DNA from: Streptomyces sp. Je 1-369
Lineage (GTDB): Bacteria > Actinomycetota > Actinomycetes > Streptomycetales > Streptomycetaceae
Length of the DNA: 64,000 bases
Direction: 5' to 3'
Assembly (NCBI RefSeq): GCF_026810505.1
Contig: NZ_CP101750.1
Span: 2,757,254 to 2,821,253 of the forward strand
A program made the position numbers and the translations under genes. The number at the start of each line of letters is the position of its first letter. The first letter of the stretch is position 1. Positions 1 through 11,339 of this stretch are shown here, piece by piece. The notes under the pieces are model-generated. The model made no database searches, had not been told where the DNA came from, and was given only the letters and a program-made list of their open reading frames with translations.

Positions 1-77
1 CGGCAACCCGACCTGCGAGACTGGCCGGACAGTCGCACAGTCCGACCATCGCCCAGCCGAAGGGAACGTCCGGACAC

Positions 78-791
78 ATGACCCAGGAACAGCACGAACA
101 GTGGGACTCCGTCGACGACTACTTCACCACCCTCCTCGCCCCCGCCGACGAGACCCTGACCACCGCCCTCCGCGACAGCGACACCGCAGGCCTCCCACGC
201 ATCGCCGTCGCCCCGAACCAGGGCAAGCTGCTCCACCTCCTCGCCCAGATCCAGGGAGCCCGCCGCATCCTGGAGATCGGCACCCTCGGCGGCTACAGCA
301 CCATCTGGCTGGCCCGCGCCCTGCCCGCCGACGGCCGCCTCATCACCCTCGAACACAACCCCGCGCACGCCCACGTGGCCCGCGCCAACATCGCCCGCGC
401 CGGGCTCGACAAGATCGTCGAAATCCGCGTCGGCCCCGCCCTGGACTCGCTCGCCGTGCTCGGCGCCGAGCACGAGGAACACGCGGAACACGCGGAACGC
501 GCCGCGCGCCCTGAAGCCTTCGACCTCGTCTTCATCGACGCCGACAAGGTCAACAACGCGCACTACCTGGAGTGGGCGCTGGAACTCACCCGCCCCGGCA
601 GCCTGATCATCCTCGACAACGTCGTACGCGGCGGCGCGGTGACCGACGCCACCAGCACCGACCCGGCCATCCTCGGCACCCGCTCCGCACTCGAACTCAT
701 CGCGGAACACCCGAGGTTGACCGGCACAGCGGTACAGACGGTGGGCACCAAGGGCTACGACGGCTTCGCCCTGGCCCGCGTACTCGCCTGA
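78..791 (+). CDS. SAM-dependent O-methyltransferase (Methyltransf_3 / catechol OMT type)
   Basis: A 237-residue cytosolic methyltransferase predicted to move a methyl group from S-adenosylmethionine to a hydroxyl of a small molecule. The SAM-binding motif I is ILEIGTLGGYSTIWLA (residues ~68-83), followed by an acidic motif II near LITLEHN. The FIDADKVNNAHYLEWAL stretch (~150-167) and ILDNVV (~180) match the divalent-metal and substrate region of the caffeoyl-CoA/catechol O-methyltransferase family. Length is normal for the family. An EHEEHAEHAE micro-repeat at ~130-142 lies in a variable loop and comes from a short DNA repeat. The gene stands alone before a convergent gene. The true acceptor is unknown. 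Confidence 0.9.
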   Translation: MTQEQHEQWDSVDDYFTTLLAPADETLTTALRDSDTAGLPRIAVAPNQGKLLHLLAQIQGARRILEIGTLGGYSTIWLARALPADGRLITLEHNPAHAHVARANIARAGLDKIVEIRVGPALDSLAVLGAEHEEHAEHAERAARPEAFDLVFIDADKVNNAHYLEWALELTRPGSLIILDNVVRGGAVTDATSTDPAILGTRSALELIAEHPRLTGTAVQTVGTKGYDGFALARVLA

Positions 792-837
792 GGCCGCACA
801 AGAAACGTCACCCCAGCCACAGCAGACTGCCCCGCCC

Positions 838-1248
838 TCAACCCTCGTGGAAATACCCGACGTTCACACTCCGCGGCCCGGACCGGTCCAGGATGACGAC
901 CTCACCGGAGCCACCCCGGGGCAACGGCGCGATCCCTCCGTACACGAGGGCCCGCGCCGTATCGCCGGACACCAGCCGCACCTCGGAGGCCGGATCGGGG
1001 TGGGAACCGCGCAGCCAGCTCACGGACCAGACCCCGTCGGGCCCGCAGCGGAACTCCAGGTGCGTACGGGAGACGAACAGCCAGTCGTCGGGCGTCACCA
1101 GACGGCACACGTTCCGGTCCCGCCCCACCCGCAGCACCGCGCCCGGTTCGCTCGGCGACTCGGCCATGAGCATGCCCGCGGTGGCGCCCGCGTCCGCCCC
1201 GGACACCGAGGCCATGGTCAGTTCCAGCACGTAGATACGCTCCTTCAA
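838..1248 (-). CDS. FHA-like domain protein
   Basis: A 136-residue protein. The central part has the pattern of a forkhead-associated phosphothreonine-binding domain: LRVGRDRNVCRLVTPDDWL, then VSRTHLEFRCGPDGVWSVSW, i.e. the GR, the S-R-x-H and the following beta strands. The usual Asn after the SxxH motif is not obvious, and the C-terminal part (residues ~85-136) is variable. No membrane segment or catalytic motif is visible. Small stand-alone FHA proteins in actinomycetes usually work as adaptors for Ser/Thr kinases, and that role is inferred here. It converges on the methyltransferase gene. The FHA assignment is moderate. Confidence 0.7.
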   Translation of the reverse strand: MKERIYVLELTMASVSGADAGATAGMLMAESPSEPGAVLRVGRDRNVCRLVTPDDWLFVSRTHLEFRCGPDGVWSVSWLRGSHPDPASEVRLVSGDTARALVYGGIAPLPRGGSGEVVILDRSGPRSVNVGYFHEG

Positions 1249-1485
1249 CTCACCACATCACGCACCTGATTGACGGTTCACGCGCTGCCGCATCCTATGG
1301 GCGGCCGGGCGGGTGCACGACCTTCCTGCGACAAACGCCACCCAGACCGAGGACCGAGGACCGAGGCTCACACGGCCCCGTTTGGCGGCCCGATTCCGGG
1401 CAACTCGTTCCGGGGAACGGGTGTCGGGGCCCCTACCGGGCCCCGCGCCCCAGGCCGATCCCCGAGCCGAAAAGGGCACCCACCC

Positions 1486-2178
1486 ATGTCCACACTCATG
1501 ATCATTCTGCTGATCGTGGCCGTCGTAGTACTCGCCGTCGCCGCCTTCGTCGTACTGAACCGCAGGCAACAGGGTGCGGGCGGCAGGCGTGGTCTGCAGC
1601 GCCGCTTCGGACCCGAGTACGACCGCGCGGTCGCCCGGCACGACGGCGACACCAAGGCCGCCGAGCGCGACCTCGGCGAGCGTGTGAAGCGGCACGGTTC
1701 CCTGCACGTGCGGCCGCTGGACCCCGCGGCGCGCGAGCAGTACACGGCCCGCTGGACCGTCGCCCAGGAGCGCTTCGTCGACTCGCCGCGCGAGGCCGTG
1801 GCCGAGGCCGACCGCCTGATCGCCGAGCTGGCCGGCGCCCGCGGCTTCCCCGACGCCGGGCACTACGAGGACCAGATCGACGCGCTCTCCGTCCACCACG
1901 CCCACCACGTCCACGGCTACCGCAAGGTGCACCGCGCCGCCCTCGGCACGACGGGCACCATGGGCACGGACCCGATGGGCACGGAGGCGACGGGCGTGGA
2001 GCGGACCGGCGGCGCCGGCACCGAGGAGATGCGCGCGGCGCTGCTCGAGGCGCGCGGGCTCTTCGAGGCGCTGGTCGCGGAGCACCGCTCCGACGCCGAC
2101 GCGACCCCCACGACGGGTCGCCACGACACCCACAAGCACTCGACCGGCATCACCCACAAGGGAGTTCAGCATGGCTGA
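1486..2178 (+). CDS. Membrane-anchored helical protein, first of a tandem pair
   Basis: A 230-residue protein with one N-terminal transmembrane helix (residues ~2-22, MIILLIVAVVVLAVAAFVV) and a hydrophilic helical body. The ATG is preceded by an AAAGGG ribosome site, and an upstream in-frame extension looks unlike protein. The body contains ERFVDSPREAVAEADRLIAE (~95-115) and a second helix AALLEARGLFEALV (~190-203), separated by a Thr/Gly-rich linker with MGTD repeats. The next gene has the same two elements, so the two arose from a common domain. The stop overlaps the next start by 8 nt, which indicates translational coupling. Function unknown. Confidence 0.8.
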   Translation: MSTLMIILLIVAVVVLAVAAFVVLNRRQQGAGGRRGLQRRFGPEYDRAVARHDGDTKAAERDLGERVKRHGSLHVRPLDPAAREQYTARWTVAQERFVDSPREAVAEADRLIAELAGARGFPDAGHYEDQIDALSVHHAHHVHGYRKVHRAALGTTGTMGTDPMGTEATGVERTGGAGTEEMRAALLEARGLFEALVAEHRSDADATPTTGRHDTHKHSTGITHKGVQHG

Positions 2179-2536
2179 CGTACATCCCGAAGGGACCGCT
2201 CTCTTCCCCATCGACGCACGCGACAAACTGGCGCTCCGCCTCCAGAACGCGGTCAACGGTTTCGTGGACGGCCCGCGCGCCGCGGTCGAAAACGCGGACC
2301 GCGTCCTGGAGGAGGCGATAGCCGACCTCACCCGCACCCTGACGGAGCACCGAAACGCCCTGCGCACGACGTGGCAGTCCCACGCGGCGGAGGTCCCCCC
2401 GGGCGACCCCGGCACCCCGACCACCCCGGCCACCCCGGCCACCCCGGCGCAGACGCCCCCGGCAGGCGACACGGAACAACTCCGCCTGGCCCTGCAGGAC
2501 TACCGCGAAACAGCGGAACGCCTCCTGCGCCTCTAA
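2171..2536 (+). CDS. Small soluble helical protein, paralogue of the preceding gene
   Basis: A 121-residue protein without a signal or membrane helix. VNGFVDGPRAAVENADRVLE (residues ~28-47) is clearly related to the FVDSPREAV..ADRL motif of the upstream gene. The C-terminal LRLALQDYRETAERLL repeats the second helix of its neighbour. Between them lies a PATPATPATPA linker encoded by a tandem CACCCCGGC repeat. The start overlaps the end of the upstream gene, so the two are one transcript and one coupled translation unit. The arrangement suggests a membrane-anchored and a soluble version of one domain, possibly partners. Function unknown. Confidence 0.8.
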   Translation: MADVHPEGTALFPIDARDKLALRLQNAVNGFVDGPRAAVENADRVLEEAIADLTRTLTEHRNALRTTWQSHAAEVPPGDPGTPTTPATPATPAQTPPAGDTEQLRLALQDYRETAERLLRL

Positions 2537-2661
2537 CCACACCCCTCCTCCCCCGCCCCCGGACCGAGCCCCGGGACCCCACCCGCCGGACCTCCGTGAC
2601 ATCCGGCCCGGGGCCCCGGGGCTCACGCCGCTCCGACGCCCCCGTACGGCAGGATGGCCGT

Positions 2662-2979
2662 ATGAGCGTAGTCAAGATCAACGTCCTGACCGTCCCCGCC
2701 GACCAGCGCGAAACCCTCGAAAAGCGCTTCGCCTCCCGCGCCGGCGCCGTCGAGAACTCGGACGGCTTCGAGTGGTTCGAACTCCTCCGCCCCATCGAGG
2801 GCACCGACGACTACCTGGTGTACACGCGCTGGCGTGACGAGGAGTCGTTCCAGGCCTGGATGGAGGGCCCGATGAAGTCGGCCCATCAGGGCGGCGGCGA
2901 CCGCCCGAAGCCCGCCGCGAGCGGCTCCTCGGTCTGGTCCTTCGAGGTCGTCCAGCAGGCAGCGCCCAAGAGCGCATAA
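2662..2979 (+). CDS. ABM-superfamily (antibiotic biosynthesis monooxygenase) protein
   Basis: A 105-residue dimeric alpha+beta barrel protein by family resemblance. It starts VVKINVLTVPADQRETLEKRF, has an ENSDGFEWFELLRP strand, and ends with the TRWRDEESFQAWMEG segment typical of ABM and heme-degrading HmoA/IsdG-like proteins. The WFELLRP and the downstream Trp/Phe pattern fit the ABM fold, but no residue proves heme binding. Members either oxidise aromatic polyketides without cofactors or degrade heme. No polyketide cluster is adjacent, so a housekeeping role of the HmoA type is the better guess. Start chosen at the ATG with an upstream AGGA. Confidence 0.8.
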   Translation: MSVVKINVLTVPADQRETLEKRFASRAGAVENSDGFEWFELLRPIEGTDDYLVYTRWRDEESFQAWMEGPMKSAHQGGGDRPKPAASGSSVWSFEVVQQAAPKSA

Positions 2980-3240
2980 CCCACACCGTGCGTGCCCCTG
3001 TACCCGTGGCTTGGGTGCGGGGGTACGTCTGTCTGTCACCCAAGAGAAGCACTGCGGCTTGACCGAGCCTGTCACCGTGGCTCCCGCCGAGGACGCCGCC
3101 CGCGCGCTCGGGGCCGGGCGCGGCGCGTCGTCCTCGGCACCCGGACCGATCTCGTGGGGGCCTGCGCGCCGTACGCGCGACACGGGTGCGTGGAGACTGA
3201 ACCGTCGCCACCGGCGACACCCGGGCGACGCCGGGGAAAG

Positions 3241-6453
<3,213 letters not shown>

Positions 6454-6503
6454 GAAGAGCCCGAGGCGCGAGCACTCAGAGCGCGCGAGCCTCGGCTCAG
6501 CCG

Positions 6504-6567
6504 AACATCAGAACATCAGAACGCCGAAACGTCAGACCGTCAGAACGCCGGACCGTCAGAACGTCAG
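6504..6567. repeat. Eight tandem copies of a degenerate 8-bp unit
   Basis: Consecutive octamers read AACATCAG, AACATCAG, AACGCCGA, AACGTCAG, ACCGTCAG, AACGCCGG, ACCGTCAG, AACGTCAG. The array fills the gap between two convergent genes and runs into the last codons and stop of the HAD gene on the minus strand. No hairpin is evident. It looks like replication-slippage expansion or a short protein-binding array. Confidence 0.8.
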
Positions 6568-7242
6568 CCGTATCGACCCGTCACCCGCATCGGCGACCCC
6601 CACCGCCGTCAGGTCCTCGACGTGCACCGTGGGACCGAACCGCGCGGCGCGCGGGCCCACGCCCACGACGCGCATACCGGCCGCCTGCCCCGCCCGTATC
6701 CCCGCCTCGGAGTCCTCGAAGACGATGCAGTCCGCCGGGTCGAAGCCGAGCGCGGCCGCGCCCTTGAGGAAGCCCTCGGGGTCCGGCTTGCTCGCGCCGA
6801 CGCTCTCAGCGGTCACCCGTACGTCCGGCAGGGCGAGCCCGGCCGCGGCCATCCGTCCGGTGGACAGCGGCACGTCGGCGGAGGTCACGAGCGCGTGCGG
6901 CAGGCGCAGGGCGGTCAGCGACGCCAGGAACGCGGGAGCGCCCGGCACCGGGACGACGCCCTCCATGTCGGCGGTCTCGGCGGCGAGCATCTCGCGGTTC
7001 TCCGCGTAGTTCTCCTCCATGGACCGCTCGGGCAGCAGCACCGCCATGGACGCGTAGCCCTGCCGTCCGTGGACGACCTTGATGACCTCGTCGAAGTCGA
7101 GGCCGTGCCGCGCGGACCAGCGCTGCCAGCAGCGTTCGACGACGGCGTCGGAGTTGACGAGGGTGCCGTCCATGTCGAGGAGGACGGCCCGGGCGGTCAG
7201 GACGGGTGCGACAGGGTCGGCGGTCGTGGCCGTGGCCGTCAT
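6556..7242 (-). CDS. HAD-superfamily sugar-phosphate phosphatase / beta-phosphoglucomutase-like
   Basis: A 228-residue cytosolic phosphotransferase. HAD motif I is LLDMDGTLVNSD (~residues 20-31), with nucleophile and acid/base Asp both present. Motif II lies in ALVTSADVPL, motif III is the Lys of SKPDPEGFLKG, and motif IV is VFEDSEAGIRAG. The helical C1 cap sits between motifs I and II. This arrangement matches DOG1-like sugar phosphatases and beta-phosphoglucomutases. The substrate is probably a hexose phosphate, but the sequence does not decide it. It is transcribed toward the octamer repeat and converges on the peptidoglycan-binding protein. Confidence 0.88.
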   Translation of the reverse strand: MTATATTADPVAPVLTARAVLLDMDGTLVNSDAVVERCWQRWSARHGLDFDEVIKVVHGRQGYASMAVLLPERSMEENYAENREMLAAETADMEGVVPVPGAPAFLASLTALRLPHALVTSADVPLSTGRMAAAGLALPDVRVTAESVGASKPDPEGFLKGAAALGFDPADCIVFEDSEAGIRAGQAAGMRVVGVGPRAARFGPTVHVEDLTAVGVADAGDGSIRLTF

Positions 7243-7551
7243 CGGGATGCTCCAGAACGCAGAGGCGGCGGAAGATCAAGGCGGCCCCGCCCGCCGGTCA
7301 GGGAGTACGGGCGGAGCCACTTTGTTCCTGCACGGTACAAAAAGCGGGCCACAAAAGCCAACGCCGCAGGTCACACCGCCCAAGCGTCCCAAATAGGACG
7401 ACTGCCAACCAGGCCGCCGACCCGACTCGACACGCCCCGCTACGCCCGACACACCTGATACGCCCGGCACGCCCGGCGCCCCCGGGGGACATCACTCGGA
7501 ACGCCACCCGGGACGTCACCCGGGACCTCACCCGGGACGCCGCCCGAGACG
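7243..7551. other. Intergenic region, no gene seen
   Basis: A 309-bp gap upstream of the HAD gene and downstream of the GDT1-like gene, both on the minus strand. It holds the HAD promoter region and a degenerate run of GACGTCACCCGG-type units (about 7500-7556) that abuts the end of the GDT1-like gene. No convincing reading frame or RNA was found. Confidence 0.5.
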
Positions 7552-8133
7552 TCACCCAGCAATCGCCTCGTAAAGGCTCCACACCCCGAGCCCCAGCATC
7601 AGCAGCGCCGCGATCTTCGTGATGAGCGCCAGCGGCACCCGCTTCATCAGCGCCTTGCCGCCGACGATGCCGAGCCCGGCGACCGCCCACAGCGCGAGCA
7701 CCGCGCCGAGGCCCACGGAGAGCGGGTCGTTGTAACGGGCGGCGAGGTTCGCGGTCATGATCTGCGTCAGATCGCCGAACTCGGCGACCAGGATGAGCAT
7801 GAAGCCCGCGCCGGACACCTTCCAGAAGCTCTGGTTCTCGGGCTGCTTGATGTCTTCCTCGTCGTCGCCGCCCTTGAGCAGCAGCATCGCGGCACCGGCC
7901 AGGAAGAGGACGCCGGTCAGTGCGTGGACCAGCTGCTGCGGGAGCAGGGTCAGGACGCTGCCCGCCGCGACGGCGAGCACCACGTGGACGGTGAAGGCGG
8001 CGGCGACACCGGCGAAGACATAGGAGGCGCGGTAGCGCGTGCCGAGGACGAGACCGGCCAGTGCCGTCTTGTCCGGCAGTTCGGCCAGGAAGACGACGCC
8101 GAAGACGAGCGCCATCACGCTGAAGCTGATCAA
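7552..8133 (-). CDS. TMEM165/GDT1 (UPF0016) family divalent cation transporter
   Basis: A 193-residue membrane protein with about six helices in two homologous halves. Each half carries the family signature E-x-G-D-[KR]-[TS] or a close variant: ELPDKTALAG in helix 1 and EFGDLTQIM in the second half. Bacterial relatives (MneA/Mnx type) export Mn2+, and eukaryotic GDT1 proteins move Mn2+/Ca2+/H+. TTG is chosen as start because GAGGA precedes it by 4-5 nt; the ATG 18 bases downstream lacks a ribosome site. A yybP-ykoY riboswitch lies in the leader, which makes manganese export the most likely role. Confidence 0.92.
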   Translation of the reverse strand: MISFSVMALVFGVVFLAELPDKTALAGLVLGTRYRASYVFAGVAAAFTVHVVLAVAAGSVLTLLPQQLVHALTGVLFLAGAAMLLLKGGDDEEDIKQPENQSFWKVSGAGFMLILVAEFGDLTQIMTANLAARYNDPLSVGLGAVLALWAVAGLGIVGGKALMKRVPLALITKIAALLMLGLGVWSLYEAIAG

Positions 8134-8216
8134 GGGTTCCTCAATCGGTCGGGGCCGCCCCACCGAGAGTGTTCCACCATTTCGCGTACGACACCTCGGC
8201 ACGGCAGCGCACACGG

Positions 8217-8260
8217 ACGCACACGGGTGTGGACGTCTGGACGTACACGGGTGTGGACGT
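8217..8260 (-). repeat. Two near-identical 20-bp direct repeats in the riboswitch leader
   Basis: ACGCACACGGGTGTGGACGT and ACGTACACGGGTGTGGACGT occur 24 bp apart (19 of 20 identical). They lie between the aptamer and the start codon of the GDT1-like gene. Each copy can form a small imperfect hairpin around GGGT, so the pair may belong to the expression platform. Confidence 0.6.
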
Positions 8261-8302
8261 CACGACGTACGCGCCATGAGCTCGTCGCGTACGTCTGCAC
8301 TG

Positions 8303-8412
8303 CTTGCCGAAGGTCTCGCTGGCCTGCCCCGTGGGGCCTGCCTCCGGGCGCCGGCTCAGACGAGCTGAGCAGTATGTCGACGGTCCGGCGAAGAGCTACT
8401 CCCCTTCTGCGC
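8303..8412 (-). promoter_or_regulatory. yybP-ykoY manganese riboswitch
   Basis: On the minus strand the leader reads GAAGGGGAGTAGC, then CGTCGACATACTGC, then GCCAGCGAGACCTTCGG. These match the conserved yybP-ykoY (Rfam RF00080) elements: GGGGAGUAGC at the 5' side of P1, the GUCNACAUACU internal loop, and the closing GGCNAGACCUUC. GAAGG at the 5' side pairs with CCTTC at the 3' side to form P1. The known ligand is Mn2+, which turns on export genes. Its position about 170 bp upstream of a GDT1-family gene on the same strand is the expected context. Confidence 0.92.
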
Positions 8413-8682
8413 CGTCCATCCTACGGGACGGCGCACGGGTCGCGACCAGGGACTTTCGGTCCGCGCCGGAGTGACCTGGATCACGGACCGCGCGGAAACA
8501 CACGGGGAATGCACGGGAATGCAACTTCCCTCCCGCCCAATGCACTTGACGCCGCGCCAGAACCCTTGAAGTCGGCACCTCTTTGACGCGACCCTGTCAC
8601 TAGACGCACATCCATCCGTAACCCCCACCCGCGACTCTGGCCGCCCCTCCGGTCAATCACCCCCCACATCAAGGGAGTTCGC

Positions 8683-9408
8683 ATGTCCGCTGTCTACGCG
8701 CGTCGAAGCACCCAGCACATCCGGAACACCCAGCACACCCAGCACACCCAGCACATCCGGCGCATCCGGCCCGTCCGCCGCACCCGCGCCGCCTTCGCCG
8801 CCGCAGCCGTCGCCCTGGCCGCCGCCGCCACCCTCGTCACCGGCACCCCCGCCCAGGCCGCTCCTCCGGCCCCGGTCAGCGCCGCCACCGCCCGGACCTA
8901 CCTCGGCGGCCTCACCGTCAAGGCCGAGGGCTCCTCCGACGGCTACAGCCGCGACAAGTTCCCGCACTGGAAGACGCAGTCCGGGGCCTGCAACACCCGC
9001 GAGGTCGTCCTCAAGCGCGACGGCACGAACGTCGAGCAGGACTCCAGCTGCGCCGCCACCTCCGGCACCTGGAAGTCCGCCTACGACGGCGCGACCTGGA
9101 CCGTCGCGTCCGACCTCGACATCGACCACGTCGTGCCGCTCTCCGAGGCCTGGAAGTCCGGCGCGAACAGCTGGACCACCGCGCAGCGACAGGGCTTCGC
9201 CAACGATCTGACCCGGCCGCAGCTGATCGCCGTGACCGACAACGTGAACCAGGCGAAGGGCGACAAGGACCCGGCCGAGTGGATGCCGCCCACCGCCTCG
9301 TACCACTGCTACTACGCCCGCATGTGGGTGGACGTGAAGCACCACTACAAGCTGAGCGTGAACACCGAGGAGAAGAGCAAGCTCTCCTCGATCCTCAACG
9401 GCTGCTGA
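8683..9408 (+). CDS. Secreted HNH-family nuclease
   Basis: A 241-residue exported protein. The N-terminus is unusually long and His/Arg-rich, with TQHTQHTQHIRRIR repeats from a 9-bp DNA repeat. A signal peptide core AAAAVALAAAATLVTG (~38-54) ends at the likely cleavage site AQA|AP. The mature part has the DUF1524/HNH motif DIDHVVPLSEAW (~146-157) with the catalytic His, and DNVNQAKGDKDPAEWMPP (~187-204), the second half of the beta-beta-alpha-metal site. Four cysteines may form disulfides. Streptomyces export such nucleases to degrade extracellular DNA. ATG start follows AAGGGAG. Confidence 0.9.
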   Translation: MSAVYARRSTQHIRNTQHTQHTQHIRRIRPVRRTRAAFAAAAVALAAAATLVTGTPAQAAPPAPVSAATARTYLGGLTVKAEGSSDGYSRDKFPHWKTQSGACNTREVVLKRDGTNVEQDSSCAATSGTWKSAYDGATWTVASDLDIDHVVPLSEAWKSGANSWTTAQRQGFANDLTRPQLIAVTDNVNQAKGDKDPAEWMPPTASYHCYYARMWVDVKHHYKLSVNTEEKSKLSSILNGC

Positions 9409-9431
9409 ATCGTTCTCGCGGAACCGGCCCG

Positions 9432-9474
9432 CCCTCCCCCGTCGTTCCGTACCGTACGGGGCGACGGAGGAGGG
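9432..9474 (+). terminator. Hairpin terminator overlapping the next ribosome site
   Basis: CCCTCC..CCGTCG pairs with CGACGG..GGAGGG around a loop holding GTACCGTACG. It follows the nuclease gene directly, and its 3' arm doubles as the ribosome site (GGAGGAGGG) of the PhoD gene. Read-through could therefore mask the PhoD start. Confidence 0.65.
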
Positions 9475-9483
9475 TGATCATCT

Positions 9484-11181
9484 GTGGCACGGCTGCGCCT
9501 GGGTCCACTGCTGAGGTACGTCGACGGTTCCACGGCGACCGTCTGGGTCGAGTCCGACCGGCCCTGCACCGCCGAGGTGCGGTGCGCGGACGGCGCGGGC
9601 GGTACGGCGCGTACCTTCCAGATCGCCGGTCACCACTACGCGCTCGTCCCGGTCACCGGACTGACACCGGGCACGGAGACGGCGTACGAGGTGCGGCTCG
9701 GCGACGGCGCGGAGGCCGCCGTATGGCCGCTGCCCGATTCGCCCTTCCCCGCGAGCACCATCCGCACGCCCCCGCGCCCCGGCAACGGCGGTGAGGGCAA
9801 CGACAGCGAGGGCAGCGGCGGCGAGGGCGACGCGGAGCTGCGGGTCACGTTCGGCTCCTGCCGGTGGGCCGCCCCGCCGTCCGGTGAGCACGACCCCGTG
9901 GGGCCCGACGCGCTGGACACGCTCGCCGCCCGCATCGCCGCCGACCCGGACGCCGAACGCCCGGACGTCCTGCTGCTCCTGGGCGATCAGGTGTACGCGG
10001 ACCAGACCTCCAAGGCCACCCAGCGCTGGCTCGCCGCCCGCCGCGACCTCACCGAGGCGCCGGGCATGCAGGTCGCGGACTACGAGGAGTACACGCACCT
10101 CTATTACGAGTCCTGGCTCGACCCCGAGGTGCGCTGGCTCCTGTCGACCGTCCCCAGCAACATGATCTTCGACGACCACGATCTCGTCGACGATTGGAAC
10201 ACCAGCGCCGCCTGGGTCGCCGAGATGCGGGCCACGCCCTGGTGGCGCGAGCGCATCCTGAGCGGCCTCATGTCGTACTGGGTCCACCAGCACCTCGGCA
10301 ATCTGCCGCCCGACGAACTGGCCCACGACAAGCTCTACGCCTCCGTGTGCGCGGCCCCGGACGGCACGGACGTGCTGCGCGCCTTCGCCGCCGCGGCCGA
10401 CGCGGACGCGGGTGCCGCCCGCTGGAGCTACCGGCGGGACTTCGGGCGGGTCCGGCTGCTGATGGTGGACACCCGCGCGGCCCGCGTCCTCGCGGAGGGC
10501 GAGCGCGCGATGCTCGACGCCGCCGAGGCGGAGTGGGTGCGCGAACAGGCCCTCGCGGATCCGGGGTCGTACGACCATCTCCTCATCGGCACCTCGCTGC
10601 CCTGGCTGCTCCCCCACCTCATCCATGACGCCGAGGGGTGGAACGCCGCGCTGTGCCGCGGTGAGCGCGGCGAGCGCTGGGCCCGGTTCGGGGAGAACCT
10701 GCGCCGACGCTCCGACCTGGAACACTGGGCCGCCTTCCCCGCCTCCTTCGAAGCGCTCACCGAACTGATCGCGGAGGCGGGCTCGGGCCCGGGGGCTCCC
10801 GCGACGGTGTGCGTGCTCTCCGGCGACGTCCACCACGCCTACGTCGCCGAGCCGAGCTGGCCCGCGGGCGCGGGACCCGACGCGCGGGTGCTCCAGCTGA
10901 CCTGCTCCCCCGTCCACAACTCCATCCCCGCGTCGATCAGGCTCGGGTTCCGCTTCGGCTGGAGCCGGGTGGGGCGCAGCCTCGGACGGCGGTTCGCCCG
11001 GCACGCCAAGGTGTCGCAGGCGGGCATCGACTGGCGCAGGACGGGCGGGCCCTGGTTCGGCAACCAGCTCATGACCCTGACGCTGCGCGGCCGTTCGGCC
11101 CGGCTGCGGCTGGATCAGGCGCGGGCGGTGCGGGGTGGGGGCGTGCGGCTCGAGACGGCGGAGGAGACGCGGCTTTCGTAA
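9484..11181 (+). CDS. PhoD-like alkaline phosphatase / phosphodiesterase
   Basis: A 565-residue metallophosphatase. An N-terminal Fn3-like domain (residues ~1-95, RYVDGSTATVWVES) precedes the catalytic metallophosphatase part. That part has TFGSCRW (~122-128), LLLLGDQVYAD (~160-170), FDDHDLVDDWN (~225-235), and SGDVHHAYVAEPSW near residue 445, which supply the Fe/Ca ligands. No Tat or Sec signal is seen, so it is probably cytosolic or leaves by another route, unlike secreted PhoD. GTG start has GGAGGAGGG upstream. A basic stretch (LGRRFARHAK) is near the C-terminus. Confidence 0.9.
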   Translation: MARLRLGPLLRYVDGSTATVWVESDRPCTAEVRCADGAGGTARTFQIAGHHYALVPVTGLTPGTETAYEVRLGDGAEAAVWPLPDSPFPASTIRTPPRPGNGGEGNDSEGSGGEGDAELRVTFGSCRWAAPPSGEHDPVGPDALDTLAARIAADPDAERPDVLLLLGDQVYADQTSKATQRWLAARRDLTEAPGMQVADYEEYTHLYYESWLDPEVRWLLSTVPSNMIFDDHDLVDDWNTSAAWVAEMRATPWWRERILSGLMSYWVHQHLGNLPPDELAHDKLYASVCAAPDGTDVLRAFAAAADADAGAARWSYRRDFGRVRLLMVDTRAARVLAEGERAMLDAAEAEWVREQALADPGSYDHLLIGTSLPWLLPHLIHDAEGWNAALCRGERGERWARFGENLRRRSDLEHWAAFPASFEALTELIAEAGSGPGAPATVCVLSGDVHHAYVAEPSWPAGAGPDARVLQLTCSPVHNSIPASIRLGFRFGWSRVGRSLGRRFARHAKVSQAGIDWRRTGGPWFGNQLMTLTLRGRSARLRLDQARAVRGGGVRLETAEETRLS

Positions 11182-11323
11182 CGCGTGGGGTTCGGCGCGG
11201 CGGGGGCAGGGGGTGTGCGGCCTACCACCTGATGCGCAGTCAAGGCCGCGGTCACCCGGTCCGCGCCCCGAGCGAACCGAAGCGGAACTTCCGAATGACC
11301 GAATGTTGAACTTGCAAGCACTA

Positions 11324-11339
11324 ATTAGGTTGCCCTAAT
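11324..11339 (+). promoter_or_regulatory. IdeR/DmdR-like iron box at the doxX promoter
   Basis: ATTAGGTTGCCCTAAT is an inverted repeat (ATTAGG/CCTAAT, 4-bp centre) that matches much of the 19-bp DtxR/IdeR/DmdR1 consensus TTAGGTTAGSCTAACCTAA. TTGCAA lies 16 bp before CCTAAT, so the box overlaps a plausible -10 element. Iron repression of doxX is inferred. Confidence 0.6.

Noticed and set aside
6504..6567. CRISPR-like array
   Set aside because: Units are 8 bp without spacers and no cas genes are present.
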